A stretch of 15,852 nucleotides of DNA. Origin: Acanthaster planci. Taxonomy: Eukaryota > Echinodermata > Asteroidea > Valvatida > Acanthasteridae. Shown here piece by piece: positions 9,701-15,715 of the stretch. A model generated the notes under the pieces. It did not search any database. It was not told the DNA's origin and was given only the letters and a program-made list of their open reading frames with translations. The stretch is taken from assembly GCF_001949145.1 (NCBI RefSeq), contig NW_019091528.1, forward strand, positions 749,001 through 764,852, written 5' to 3'. Each line of letters opens with the position of its first letter. Position 1 is the first letter of the stretch. Both the position numbers and the translations under genes were made by a program.

Positions 9701-9958
9701 CACCCCCCGCGCTGGGCAGGCGAAGCCTTCATCATCTGCGGCCGGCTGTATACAACCAAGAGTTCTGAGCAATTCAACTCTACTGTGGACTTTGGAGTGA
9801 ACCTATTCACAGGAGAGGAACTGGCTGACGTGGATATTCCCTATCGGATCGGCCACTTAAAAATGACCATGATGTCCTACAACCCAAGAAATCAACTGAT
9901 TTATGGCTGGGACAAGGGGTACATGGTGACATATAATGTCACCTTGACTAAACTCTAA
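642..9958 (+). CDS. Colmedin-like collagen/olfactomedin protein, 3' part of a spliced gene
   Basis: Spliced coding region: 642-716, 838-879, 1297-1383, 1983-2069, 6459-6506, 7689-7736, 7983-8096, 9060-9206 and 9330-9958. These nine exons give one open frame of 425 residues ending at TAA 9956-9958. Domain order is seven Gly-X-Y triplets (residues 1-21), a Thr/Ser/Pro-rich stalk (about 22-167) and an olfactomedin domain (about 168-425). This order is the hallmark of colmedins such as gliomedin, UNC-122 and COF-2. They are usually type II membrane or shed extracellular proteins that trimerise through collagen and bind partners through the propeller. The N-terminal membrane anchor must lie upstream of the window. 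All introns are phase 1 and all sites are GT/AG. The exon at 5011-5060 is left out because it breaks the frame. Family assignment is firm; the function in this animal is not known. Confidence 0.85.
838..879 (+). CDS. Exon: short linker after the collagen segment
   Basis: A 42-bp exon, phase 1 to phase 1, with acceptor tatggtgcag and donor gtgaga at 880. It encodes 14 residues, GITGLVSTVDNGKS, ending in a split Gly codon. It has no Gly-X-Y pattern, so it marks the end of the collagen stem. The exon is small, but the splice sites and the preserved frame with both neighbours support it. Confidence 0.7.
1297..1383 (+). CDS. Exon: Thr/Ser/Pro-rich stalk, 87-bp type, copy 1
   Basis: An 87-bp exon (29 codons), phase 1 to phase 1, with acceptor taactttcag and donor gtatac at 1384. 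The peptide contains QMTTDSSTSIP and ends DSTPNPG across the splice. It is rich in Thr, Ser and Pro, as in O-glycosylated mucin-like stalks. Its length and its ending (STPNPG) match the next exon at 1983, so the two look like an old exon duplication. Confidence 0.75.
1715..1785 (+). repeat. tRNA-like sequence, probable SINE head
   Basis: A good RNA polymerase III A box (TGGTTCAGTTGG, 1722-1733) is followed 31 bases later by a B box (GGTTCAAACCC, 1765-1775). That is the spacing found in tRNA genes. The acceptor and T stems pair poorly, so this is not a working tRNA. A tRNA-derived SINE head or tRNA pseudogene in the intron fits best. Confidence 0.4.
1983..2069 (+). CDS. Exon: Thr/Ser/Pro-rich stalk, 87-bp type, copy 2
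   Basis: An 87-bp exon, phase 1 to phase 1, with a strong acceptor (tatttttgttttag) and donor gtaggc at 2070. It encodes APQVTTAGLAPTTEP, then a Ser/Pro run, and ends LLSTPNPG across the splice. It shares exact length, phase, the early VTT/MTT block and the STPNPG end with the exon at 1297-1383. Expected role: an extended, O-glycosylated spacer between the collagen stem and the olfactomedin head. Confidence 0.75.
2206..2457. mobile_element. Fold-back (MITE-like) element with nested inverted repeats
   Basis: The ends are inverted: the left end CACGGACGTATATAA matches the complement of the right end near 2443-2457, and similarity continues inward for about 38 bases with mismatches. Inside is a perfect 29-bp inverted repeat (2277-2305 and 2369-2397), containing GGCCATTTTACCGAGCCG. 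It has no coding capacity, as in a non-autonomous DNA element. No clear target-site duplication was found. Confidence 0.6.
2593..2781 (+). repeat. Interspersed repeat, copy A
   Basis: About 190 bases clearly similar to 11389-11566 in the same orientation. Shared landmarks in order are TTTGTGTTGGTCATTGTT, TTCTTTTCAGACA, GGATGTGTT, ACTGTGTAT/AGTGTGTAT and GGGGGTACCCCT. The copies are diverged by substitutions and small indels, so it is an old dispersed family. The class is not recognised. Confidence 0.6.
2811..2839. repeat. Short dispersed repeat, possible LTR fragment
   Basis: CAACAACAGAGGGCGCTG and the following TTCAACTACACT recur with two changes at about 4716-4744. Read on the - strand the segment lies just after GAATAAAG, which could be a poly(A) signal in an LTR. 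The two copies flank the Gypsy integrase relic (3766-4006), so they may be remnants of its LTRs, but similarity fades outside about 30 bases. Confidence 0.3.
3147..3566. other. Assembly gap (420 N)
   Basis: A run of 420 unknown bases inside the large intron. Just before it lies a good splice acceptor (TTTACTTTCAG, ending 3137), so a further stalk exon could be hidden here. Any reading frame crossing the gap is meaningless. Confidence 0.95.
3766..4006 (-). pseudogene. Gypsy-type LTR retrotransposon relic: end of Pol (integrase C-terminus)
   Basis: On the - strand, about 4006 down to 3838 encodes the pattern seen after the integrase core of Ty3/Gypsy Pol. A PGDTVLVRQ block is followed about 20 residues later by a strand pair with GDKVTKQNIS, corresponding to the family pattern of G-D-x-V-L-V-R-Q and T-R-N-x-S. 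A frame change near 3960-3985 separates the two blocks, so the copy is dead. A short acidic tail follows to a stop at 3766. No integrase core, RT or clear LTR pair is visible; some may be in the gap or deleted. Confidence 0.5.
4255..4302. repeat. 48-bp near-perfect palindrome
   Basis: The arms 4255-4278 and 4280-4302 are complementary, starting CCTACTTCCTGAACA and ending TGTTCAGGAAGTAGG. There is one central unpaired base and only a small mismatch near the centre. It could extrude as a cruciform. The loop is too small for a normal microRNA precursor. It may be a collapsed fold-back element. Confidence 0.65.
4549..4619. repeat. G-run repeat family, copy 1
   Basis: A run of 12 G followed within 60 bases by a C-rich block and CCGCCGCTAGTG. 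The same layout (G run, C run, CCGCCGCCAGTG) is found at 8630-8686. This suggests the end of a dispersed non-autonomous element. Confidence 0.4.
4993..5418 (+). repeat. Exon-plus-intron repeat unit, oldest copy
   Basis: This segment contains the broken exon 5011-5060 and about 360 bases of following intron. It matches 6440-6860 along its whole length with scattered substitutions and indels. Shared landmarks are GTATATCCAGAAGA, GGTGATTTGGATGGATGAAG, GTGACCTGGGTTCAAATC and TTGTATGAAGTCCAGT. It shows that the stalk grew by duplication of exon together with intron. The level of divergence makes this duplication older than that of 6203 and 7433. Confidence 0.75.
5011..5060 (+). pseudogene. Broken stalk exon, first of three tandem copies
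   Basis: This 50-bp exon-like segment follows catag and precedes donor gtatat at 5061. It matches the 48-bp exons at 6459 and 7689, and the similarity continues into the intron to about 5418. It begins TKTTLSPDFKATI, but two extra bases near its 3' end make its length 2 mod 3. If spliced in, the next exons would be read out of frame and give a TGA at once (CAG then TGA at 6459 or 7689), or a TAG inside the exon at 7983. It is therefore either dead, always skipped, or a poison exon that triggers decay of the message. The two extra bases could also be a sequencing error. Confidence 0.65.
5641..5696 (-). ncRNA. Hammerhead ribozyme (type I fold, Penelope-associated)
   Basis: Read on the - strand, the core is CTGATGA (5681-5687), stem II GTCC/GGAC (5677-5680 with 5664-5667) closing a 9-base loop, then GAAA (5660-5663). 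Stem III would be A-G-C paired with G-C-U around a 2-base loop (5653-5660), giving a CUU cleavage triplet. Stem I would be AA/UU, an internal loop, then CUUG (5693-5696) with CAAG (5641-5644). Penelope-like elements are known to carry type I hammerheads with minimal stem III. This one lies on the same strand as, and just beyond, the Penelope coding relic. The core match is strong; the tiny stem III and the CUU triplet make activity uncertain. Confidence 0.6.
5902..6440 (-). pseudogene. Penelope-like retroelement relic, internally deleted
   Basis: On the - strand, 6425 down to about 6290 encodes the segment found before the Penelope reverse transcriptase, with KGLNLIPTP and a nearby NFSKATL. 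A stop and frame change follow, then DLNAFNRRLRTAF. The next frame (6237-5902, 111 residues) continues into the segment normally found after the RT: FVTTYSPAF, LLSEIFPKPPFIAFRKAQNI. The RT core that should lie between these parts is missing, so this is an internal-deletion derivative. No clean GIY-YIG endonuclease was seen below 5902. Family recognition is from motif memory. Confidence 0.6.
6203..6735 (+). repeat. Recent tandem duplication, first copy
   Basis: It pairs with about 7433-7962 at an offset of 1,230 bases. The first 300 bases appear identical; later there are only about ten differences, mostly single bases and lengths of A runs. It carries part of the Penelope relic plus the stalk exon at 6459-6506 and the start of its intron. 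Confidence 0.85.
6459..6506 (+). CDS. Exon: small stalk exon, copy 2
   Basis: A 48-bp exon, phase 1 to phase 1, with acceptor ctccaacaacag and donor gtatat at 6507. It encodes VTKTTLLPDFEATTTS plus a split Gly codon, and is again Thr-rich. It is identical base for base to the exon at 7689-7736. The acceptor has a poor pyrimidine tract because sequence immediately upstream (to about 6440) comes from a Penelope-like element. Use of this exon in mRNA is likely but unproven. Confidence 0.6.
6861..7432. other. Intron between the two recent duplicates
   Basis: No gene seen. It holds an AT-rich stretch, a T10/G9 homopolymer block (about 7301-7319) followed by GCGCAAAGCCCCC, and unclassified sequence. 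Open frames here are short and cross low-complexity sequence. Confidence 0.4.
7433..7962 (+). repeat. Recent tandem duplication, second copy
   Basis: Partner of 6203-6735. It contains the N-terminal part of the Penelope relic (- strand, 7441-7670) and the exon at 7689-7736. Similarity stops after TTCCATGAA near 7960, 20 bases before the next exon at 7983. The unit lacks the 6736-6860 part that the first copy shares with 4993-5418. Confidence 0.85.
7689..7736 (+). CDS. Exon: small stalk exon, copy 3
   Basis: A 48-bp exon identical to the one at 6459-6506, same phase (1-1) and same donor gtatat (7737). It lies in the second copy of a tandem duplication (about 7433-7962). If both copies are real and used, the protein carries the same 16-residue Thr-rich unit twice in a row. 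If the assembly has joined two haplotypes, only one would exist per allele. Confidence 0.6.
7983..8096 (+). CDS. Exon: long Thr/Ser-rich stalk exon
   Basis: A 114-bp exon (38 codons), phase 1 to phase 1, with acceptor agaattaacag and donor gtatcc at 8097. The peptide runs VSPETFIQIEALQS, then a Thr/Ser/Pro/Asp-rich stretch ending ASTPKSG across the splice. That end resembles the STPNPG end of the 87-bp exons, so this may be a diverged, extended relative. The nearer acceptor at 8019-8020 would give an immediate TGA, so the upstream AG at 7981-7982 is chosen. The pyrimidine tract there is weak. Confidence 0.65.
8494..8610. mobile_element. MITE copy with deleted left arm
   Basis: Shares GATTCACAAT, CGCGCATTGTGATTGGCCAA, GGCGCACTATTGTGAAA and the end CCCGTATT with the full element at 15541-15715. 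About 30 bases of the left inverted repeat are missing: GATTCACAAT is followed directly by CCAATCATAACG. It sits in the last large intron of the colmedin-like gene. Confidence 0.65.
8630..8686. repeat. G-run repeat family, copy 2
   Basis: A G run (8632-8641) and C run (about 8659-8667) can pair around CACCGGCTCCTCTGA; then CCGCCGCCAGTG. The layout is the same as at 4549-4619. It lies 20 bases after the MITE copy. Confidence 0.4.
8687..9059. other. Intron before the olfactomedin exons
   Basis: AT-rich with a C9 tract (about 8774-8782). No exon or repeat that I recognise until the acceptor at 9058-9059. Confidence 0.4.
9060..9206 (+). CDS. Exon: start of the olfactomedin domain
   Basis: A 147-bp exon (49 codons), phase 1 to phase 1, with acceptor ttacgattgtcag and donor gtaaag at 9207. 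It encodes residues 168-216, beginning ECVLEKISAPEDHKYGS, then WGSWMQD and KIWVTKHLYG. This is the classic opening of an olfactomedin domain: a Cys, the G-W-M-D motif and the K-I-W-V strand. Cys169 should form the domain's single disulfide with Cys353 in the last exon, by analogy with Cys245-Cys433 of myocilin. Confidence 0.9.
9330..9958 (+). CDS. Terminal exon: rest of the olfactomedin five-bladed propeller
   Basis: A 629-bp last exon with acceptor gattatttacag, open to TAA at 9956-9958; it encodes residues 217-425. Family motifs appear in order: GTGHVVYNNSLYF, a YDL strand, DLAVDDNGLWVIY, LDPEDLS, FIICGRLYTT (second Cys, residue 353), MSYNPRNQLIYGW and YMVTYNV. Compared with myocilin's calcium site, Asp300 matches D380 and Glu348 sits at N428 (Glu is also used by olfactomedin-1). 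Ser399 replaces D478, so calcium binding may be weak or absent. Four N-glycosylation sequons (NNS, NYT, NST, NVT) fit an extracellular head. Base composition is more even and GC-richer than the introns, as expected for conserved coding sequence. Confidence 0.93.
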
Positions 9959-10263
9959 TCAACACAAAAAGAGGAAAGATTATTTGTATGACAATTTCAC
10001 AAAACAAAATATAATCTTAAAGTAGATGGCTTGAATTTATCAACTGAAAAGTTTAAAAATGTTCAACTGTGCCAGGCGCAGATCCGAGGGGGAGTTCGGG
10101 GTTCGACCCCCACCAGCAAAAAAGGATAAAATGGGGGAAAAATTTAAGTAAGTGCAACAATACCACTGTAAACAATATATTTCACGTATGTTTCATCCTT
10201 TTTTTCCGTTTGTCTGCAAATTCAGACAAAAAATCTCCACCTGGGCTGCCTTCAGGAGAATGA

Positions 10264-10313
10264 ATGCTGATAATGCCCCCTCGGCTTCGGCTCATCACCA
10301 GCATTATCAGCAT
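10264..10313. repeat. Small inverted repeat
   Basis: ATGCTGATAATGC (10264-10276) and GCATTATCAGCAT (10301-10313) are perfect 13-bp complements around a 24-base loop that itself contains CGGCTTCGGC. It lies about 300 bases after the colmedin stop, so it could be in the 3' UTR or a 3' flanking hairpin. Confidence 0.45.
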
Positions 10314-10354
10314 CTATTTATAAAACATTTTAATTAGAAGCGAGGGCCTTTCAA

Positions 10355-10360
10355 ATTAAA
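10355..10360 (+). promoter_or_regulatory. Possible poly(A) signal (ATTAAA)
   Basis: This is the first good poly(A) hexamer variant after the stop codon, about 400 bases downstream of it. I see no AATAAA between 9959 and 10360. Such hexamers occur often by chance, so the true 3' end is not settled. Confidence 0.2.
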
Positions 10361-11388
10361 AGACTATCCAGTTCACCTTTTGTAGGCCTCTCCTGGGATA
10401 TCCTGGATTTACTTGACTAGGTTTCCCTCAATCTGCCATCCCCCCCTTCTCGGTTGTTTATGAACTGTAATGACACTCAAAAGTCTGGAAGAGAAACCAA
10501 TCTATGGCCGTGTCCAAAACGGACTTCTACAGCTGCGTCGCGTCGAGCATTTGGTTCACACGCACTAGGAAAATATTGAGTAGGTTATTCTGGCACGCAA
10601 TCCTTAGGGGACATTAGTCTTTCCGGTACTTCGCAAAACCCACACACTTCACTTCAAAATGCTCTGTTTTGAATTGATGTTATGAAACGCTGTCTCAAAC
10701 TCGCTCTGTGGTCACTTACAATCTGACGCAGTCAAGAACCAGTGGGCTGGGCCAAAAATGCTTGTGTCTGGATGGTGAAACACTCGCATAGCTGCAACGG
10801 TGGATCCAGAAAAAAATGGGGGGGGGGGGCATATTTGGTTTGTTGGGGGAGGGGAAATTTTTCATGTAACCTTTTATCGCCTTTATCGGGGGTAAGGCTA
10901 CATTCTAGGGCTTTTAACACGCTTTTGGAGGAAGAGAAACGAAACGATACAAAAACACCTTAAATCATTAAAAGAAATTTAATGGGGGATAGCCCCGTTG
11001 CCTCCCCTTCATTCGCCCTTGCCATGCAGTCGTGGAAGGGCTCCAATGGTTTAATTAATACGACGATTCAAGCTACATTTCATATGAAAGGATAGTATCA
11101 ACCATGCACGCAGGCGCAGTAAACTTTTGTCTAGCCTCCCCACCCCCGCTGGAAAATATTGAATTCGCAATTCTGCATTTAATTTTTTTAATTAAATAAA
11201 ATAGTCCATGATCATTTTGAAGGGGCATTGTGCGCAACATGCATTAAACTCTGCTAGACATTCTCCCTAAGTGAAAGAGCAGTAGCGAAAGTTGAAAGGT
11301 GACGTGTGAAGGATCTAGCCCCCCCCCCAAAAAAGTGGCTCCAGAACCACGCCTACTAGCGACGCTCATGGTTTCATATAAAGCAAGA
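10361..11388. other. Intergenic; G-run element pieces
   Basis: No gene seen. At 10800 GGTGGATCCAGAAAAAAAT leads into an 11-G run; at 11320-11355 a C run with CCAAAAAAGTGGCTCC sits in the opposite orientation. These may be the two ends of one element of about 550 bases, but the ends differ too much to be sure. Confidence 0.3.
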
Positions 11389-11566
11389 TATGAGACGGAG
11401 AGAATCCCCCCGTGCTTTGTGTTGGTCATTGTTTCATTGTAATCTGAGAAAATTCTTTTCAGACATCTGGGGAGGATGTGTTTGGTAACAATAGTTTAGA
11501 CTGTGTATAGCAATTGGACGTGGGGGTACCCCTAGGTCTCATTTCTTGTTGGATATGCATGATTTT
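11389..11566 (+). repeat. Interspersed repeat, copy B
   Basis: Second copy of the repeat at 2593-2781, same orientation, with the same landmarks TTTGTGTTGGTCATTGTT, TTCTTTTCAGACA and GGGGGTACCCCT. One copy is in the colmedin intron and the other in the downstream region, so this is a dispersed family and not a local duplication. Confidence 0.6.
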
Positions 11567-12899
11567 AGCAAAATTTACTAGCATTATTCAAATCTCTATG
11601 GGGAAGAACTTTGCCACGCCTACTCCTACTTATTTGCAGCAAAAACCTTTTATCAGCAAAAACCTTTTATTTTAGGAAAGTAGATGTATATTATGACACT
11701 TTGAGTTGAATTAGGTTTTAATTGTTGACCTCCTGGCCATTACGCAGTAACTATATGTAGCATGTGGAGCTACATGTACATGTATGTTGCGCCATATTGA
11801 ATTTGAAGAGGAAGTGCTGGCGTTTATGTGAACAGTTTGTGTACACCAAGTAAAGTAAACATGCAGAAAACGTTCTCCTTCCAACGAACAGATAAAAGAG
11901 AGCAAATTGGGATATTGTACGATATTTTCTTGCAAGTGGGCGCAAGAAGAATCCTTTATAAGGGGACAGTGAGAAAATTCTCGTTAATTGTAACAAAGGA
12001 CAGCTTTTAGATTTTTTCCATTTATGTACATTTGTATTTATGAATTTCTTTACTTTTTAAATTTATGTTTTAAGATTTATATTCCAATGGTAAATGAGCA
12101 GTTTCTTTGTCGGATCAATATATATATGACACGCGTCAAAAGAGGCATTAATAAAATAGAAAACTGTCACTGACAGATTGATACTTTCACTGTCAAAGCA
12201 AGCAAAGGTATACAATTACATACAACATTAATTTTAAGTTTTTTAAATATTTCGTTACCTCGCAATTTGCCAAATGCCACATTCTTCATGACTAAGCTTA
12301 AGGAACAATGAAATACTTTACCTCTTATTACAATGCGAAGTTTGTTGTAATGATGTGGAATGTTTTCCTCGTCTATATCCTGTTTTTCCATATGTGGTAT
12401 ATTCAGTGTTGTACGGTACCATGTCCCGGAAGAGTTTTAAATAGAGCAAAGTTCAAATTTAAGAACGTAAAGAAAAAATAATAGACACACATGTAAAAAC
12501 ATTATTTCCTCTCCCCTCCCTGGGGGCCAAATATACCAAGCTATGCTTTGTTTCATTAATGAAGTTGACCGGTTGGCAAAATTTTATCTCATTAACTTAA
12601 CACTACATGGCTAAAGGTGCTTTTTGATCGGAACAGAGGCTAAGCGTGCGTCTTGCAGGGTAGTTATTTTATTCCACAGGGAAACCTCCATTGTGCAGAA
12701 AAACTCTGGCCTGTTACATGGCAGCTATGCAAACCATCTATAGAGCCTAAAAATAATTCCTCCAATGAGGCACTTACAGAACCCTTGAATATTGAGAAAC
12801 TTAAATTGAAATATGTTAGAATTTGCAGTTATTTTTTGTTCATTTATTTCTTGAAAATAAAACACACCTGAAAAAGGCTTTCGTAAAATGTTTCGCTTT
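11567..12899. other. Intergenic, AT-rich, no gene recognised
   Basis: Contains a direct repeat of AGCAAAAACCTTTTAT near 11639-11670, overlapping TACATGTA palindromes at 11771-11784, and otherwise AT-rich sequence. Short open frames have no family features. Confidence 0.4.
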
Positions 12900-13115
12900 C
12901 TCAAGCAATCTATCTTCTTCGTGCCTGGTGACCCCTACGGCTGGAAGGCTCGCCTCCAGCATCCCCTGTCTCTAGCAACGTTTGGCTTCGCCCCAAGACC
13001 TCCAGTGCGTCGCCTTGTTGTCTTTGGCCGGCCAGCCAACTCTCTTTTTGCCTTTGAGCCCAGCGCTGTCCTGCAGCAGCTGTCGTCTTCCATTCTCAGC
13101 ACATAGTCGATCCAT
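12900..13115 (-). pseudogene. Non-LTR retrotransposon relic: C-terminal tail of the RT protein
   Basis: On the - strand the segment from 13114 encodes YVLRMEDD, then AGRPKTTRRRT, and in shifted frames SWGEAKR, ARDRGCWRRAF and TRHEED. This is the ordered signature of the tail of many animal LINE proteins: H-V-L-R-M, G-R-P-K-T-T-W-R-R-T, W-x-E-A, A-x-D-R-x-x-W-R and T-R-x-E-E-D. At least two frameshifts break it. The segment is GC-rich against AT-rich flanks. The exact clade is not certain. Confidence 0.6.
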
Positions 13116-13637
13116 TTTCATGTTCTTGCCTTTACTTCCTCGTTTATCAGTTTACTATGTCGTGATTAGAAATGGCCTACGGCCACCTAATAAGCATTTA
13201 AACAGGAATGTGTCCAACCTTGTTGTCTCCCTCGTTACTTTTCCATATTTCTTTTTCATAGAACACACAGCCTAGTGATTTGTACAGGCTTATGGCTTGG
13301 TAAAGTGTGCAATGTGAATTTGCTTGATTTCCATAGCTGCTTTAGCTTCAAAAATACAACCCTTGCTTTGCATATCCTATCACCCATGCCTTGTCCTCTG
13401 TTTTTGTTACAGACATTTACACTCAGGCATACATACTTACGAACCTCATTTACCTGCTAACCATCTTACACTGTTCTATCATTTTGCTTAACCGGTGATT
13501 CTCAAACCTCAGTGTGCTAATACCGTTAATTAATTTTCAATCCAGCTCATACACCACACGTATTCAGTTTCGTGGCTTAAATTAAGGTTGCATTCCTTTA
13601 AGATTGAATTCCATAACTGGCCATATTTTTTCTGCAG

Positions 13638-13805
13638 GCTCTCTCAATGAACAGAGTCGAACAATTTTTCGAAGTGAACACCTCCGTTGGCACTGAGAAA
13701 AAATACCTGAGAAAGATCAAGCCAAAAACAACCTTCCACTTCAAAAATCTGAAATACACAACAACCAGAACAGCTTGGTGTACTCGAAAAAAAAAACTTA
13801 TTTGA
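13638..13805 (+). other. Possible exon, unidentified
   Basis: After a good acceptor (CCATATTTTTTCTGCAG) the + strand is open for 55 codons to TGA 13803-13805, with ALSMNRVEQFFEVNTSVG near the start and a Lys-rich end. I do not recognise it. It could be a terminal exon of another gene, part of a transposon, or chance: the end runs into an A tract. Confidence 0.15.
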
Positions 13806-15125
13806 TGGTGGCCTTTAGATAAAAACTGAAACTTACACAGAAAACCAAAATATGTTGGGCAGTTTACAATTTAAGAAAAGTGAACTTCAAGGAATAATCT
13901 GCATTAATTAATGAAAAGGCTAAATCAAACCGCTAACAAGGCCATCCCGAGTGAATCCTGAATATCGACTGTAAACAATTACAAAATGTTTGTAATGTTA
14001 CACTTTATTATTCTTACCTAAGTACATAAATTGAAGACAAACATACATGAACAACGGGACAAAGGCACGATTATGCCGGAAGTGGAATGTCGTCAATGAA
14101 ATTCGTTTTTTACCCATCTCAAGGTGACATTGTCACAATGTAATTGAAGAATACAAAAATAAAATTCCAACATGAGTGTTTCTCGGAGTGATTTCAGTTA
14201 GAAATTAATCTTTCAAAAATTACAGAACATGGTCAAGTGGTCCCATGTGTAAAATCCTCGGCCGGCGCGAAGATTTTAAAAACTTTTTTAGATGTTTGCA
14301 ATGGTTTATAACAAAAAACATGTACGCAGCATCGGTATCTCGTTTTTATTTCATTCCAAACTTCCTGGTACTGGCAAGTGACTGTTCTTATCTGCAACGG
14401 CCAAAGTAATGTTTTCGTCAGCTGTCTCGTCATGACAAATTTAGCCCTAGAAGCAGTAGTGTATTTAGGCGTGCCTGGTGCTTTGTGTCCCGGAAGTGTG
14501 CACTAAACATGATGTGGTCCGTATCCAGAAGGTCAGATCCGTGAGGAGGATTCAGGATCACTCTACATGTACATTCAGTTCCTGTTTGTCTGGAAATTCC
14601 TTATGTTCGCCCAAGCCAGATCGTAATTGTCACTTAACTCCCCTCTGTGTAGTGTTTCGGGAAACTTATTTCGAAGGAAATAAAAATCCCCACTCTCGTA
14701 CAGGACTCTACCCAATGGGTTTTTTCTCATCTGAATAAATATTGGGCAAGTGAATTATTTGATGTCTACTTACGAGGAAACCGCAAGCACACTGAAATTT
14801 CCATCCTCGTAATCTTGAGTTCCCTAACTTCGCTCAAAAACTTAAGCGTTTGTTATGTAAATGTCCGAGAGAAAAGCTTTGATTTGTTAAAGGTCAGCTT
14901 GGAAACATCACCCTGGAAAAACAGAACAGCAATGAAAAACATACAGACGCAATGCAGCTACTTTCTCTTAAGTATGGTGTACTATTTACGACACATATTT
15001 CTACCTCTCTCAATCCTCTTCCAGGGAGAACCTTTCCATATTCACGTTTTTGGGTGCGTTGCGTGCGCGATGCGTTCATGCGTTTGACTTTCACAGACAC
15101 AAAACCGACTCCATTAACATAACAT
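13806..15125. other. Intergenic, nothing recognised
   Basis: AT-rich sequence without a supported gene or repeat. Open frames at 14478-14738 and 14815-15087 have no domain features or clear splice context. Confidence 0.4.
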
Positions 15126-15199
15126 ACTTGTGCGTTGCGTTCGGCCGTCAAAATTGCCCCGAGAGCGATTTTGACGGATACGCAACGCTTGGCGCAAGT
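15126..15199. repeat. Fold-back sequence rich in GCGTTGCG
   Basis: The left arm (ACTTGTGCGTTGCG, then CCGTCAAAATTGC) is complementary to the right arm (GCGATTTTGACGG, then CGCAACGC and GCGCAAGT), with a small gap. Similar GC-rich GCGTTGCGTGCGCGATGCG text occurs before it (about 15057-15076), and ACGACGCGATGCG after it (about 15361-15373). It may be part of a larger inverted-repeat element. Confidence 0.4.
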
Positions 15200-15540
15200 G
15201 TTTACGTGCATGGGAAGGCGCCCTGAAGCCGTCTTACGTCATTTCCTTGTTGGCTTTTTTCTGCCTAAAAGTCGCTCCTTCCGTCGTCTGTCGCGCCACA
15301 CTCGTCGTGCGTTACGTCGTTTTTCATGTCGTGTCGCCTGAAGCAAGATGCCGCGGACGCACGACGCGATGCGCTATGGTGAAGAAGGCGCCATCATGAA
15401 TTTTCTTTCATTTCCGTTCCCCGCACTTGCAAAATACACACCCTGAGCCGCAGGCATTTGTTTTTTCTTGTTTTTATTTCGTCCAGCTTTTGTCATATTT
15501 TATTGAAGAAAAGAGCAACTACAAAATCTGTGTATATAGG

Positions 15541-15715
15541 AATACGGGAGATTCACAATAGTGCGCCACCAAGAGTTTGCAACGCGTTGGCCAATCACAA
15601 CGTGCAAAATCTGTTTACCCTTTCCAAGCGCGCATTCGGTCGACAGATTCGCGCATTGTGATTGGTCAAAGCGTTACAAACTCTTGGTGGCGCACTATTG
15701 TGAAATACCCGTATT
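15541..15715. mobile_element. MITE with long terminal inverted repeats, full length
   Basis: A 175-bp element starting AATACGGG and ending CCCGTATT. About 70 bases at each end are complementary with few mismatches; they share TTCACAATAGTGCGCCACC, AAGAGTTTG and CCAATCACAA. The whole unit folds into a near-complete hairpin with a short centre. There is no coding capacity. It is the same family as the shortened copy at 8494-8610. I see no unambiguous target-site duplication. Confidence 0.75.

Noticed and set aside
10082-10115. GGGTTCGACCCCCACC resembling a tRNA T arm
   Set aside because: There is no A box at the right distance and the stems cannot form a cloverleaf; it looks like a piece of a G/C-run repeat.
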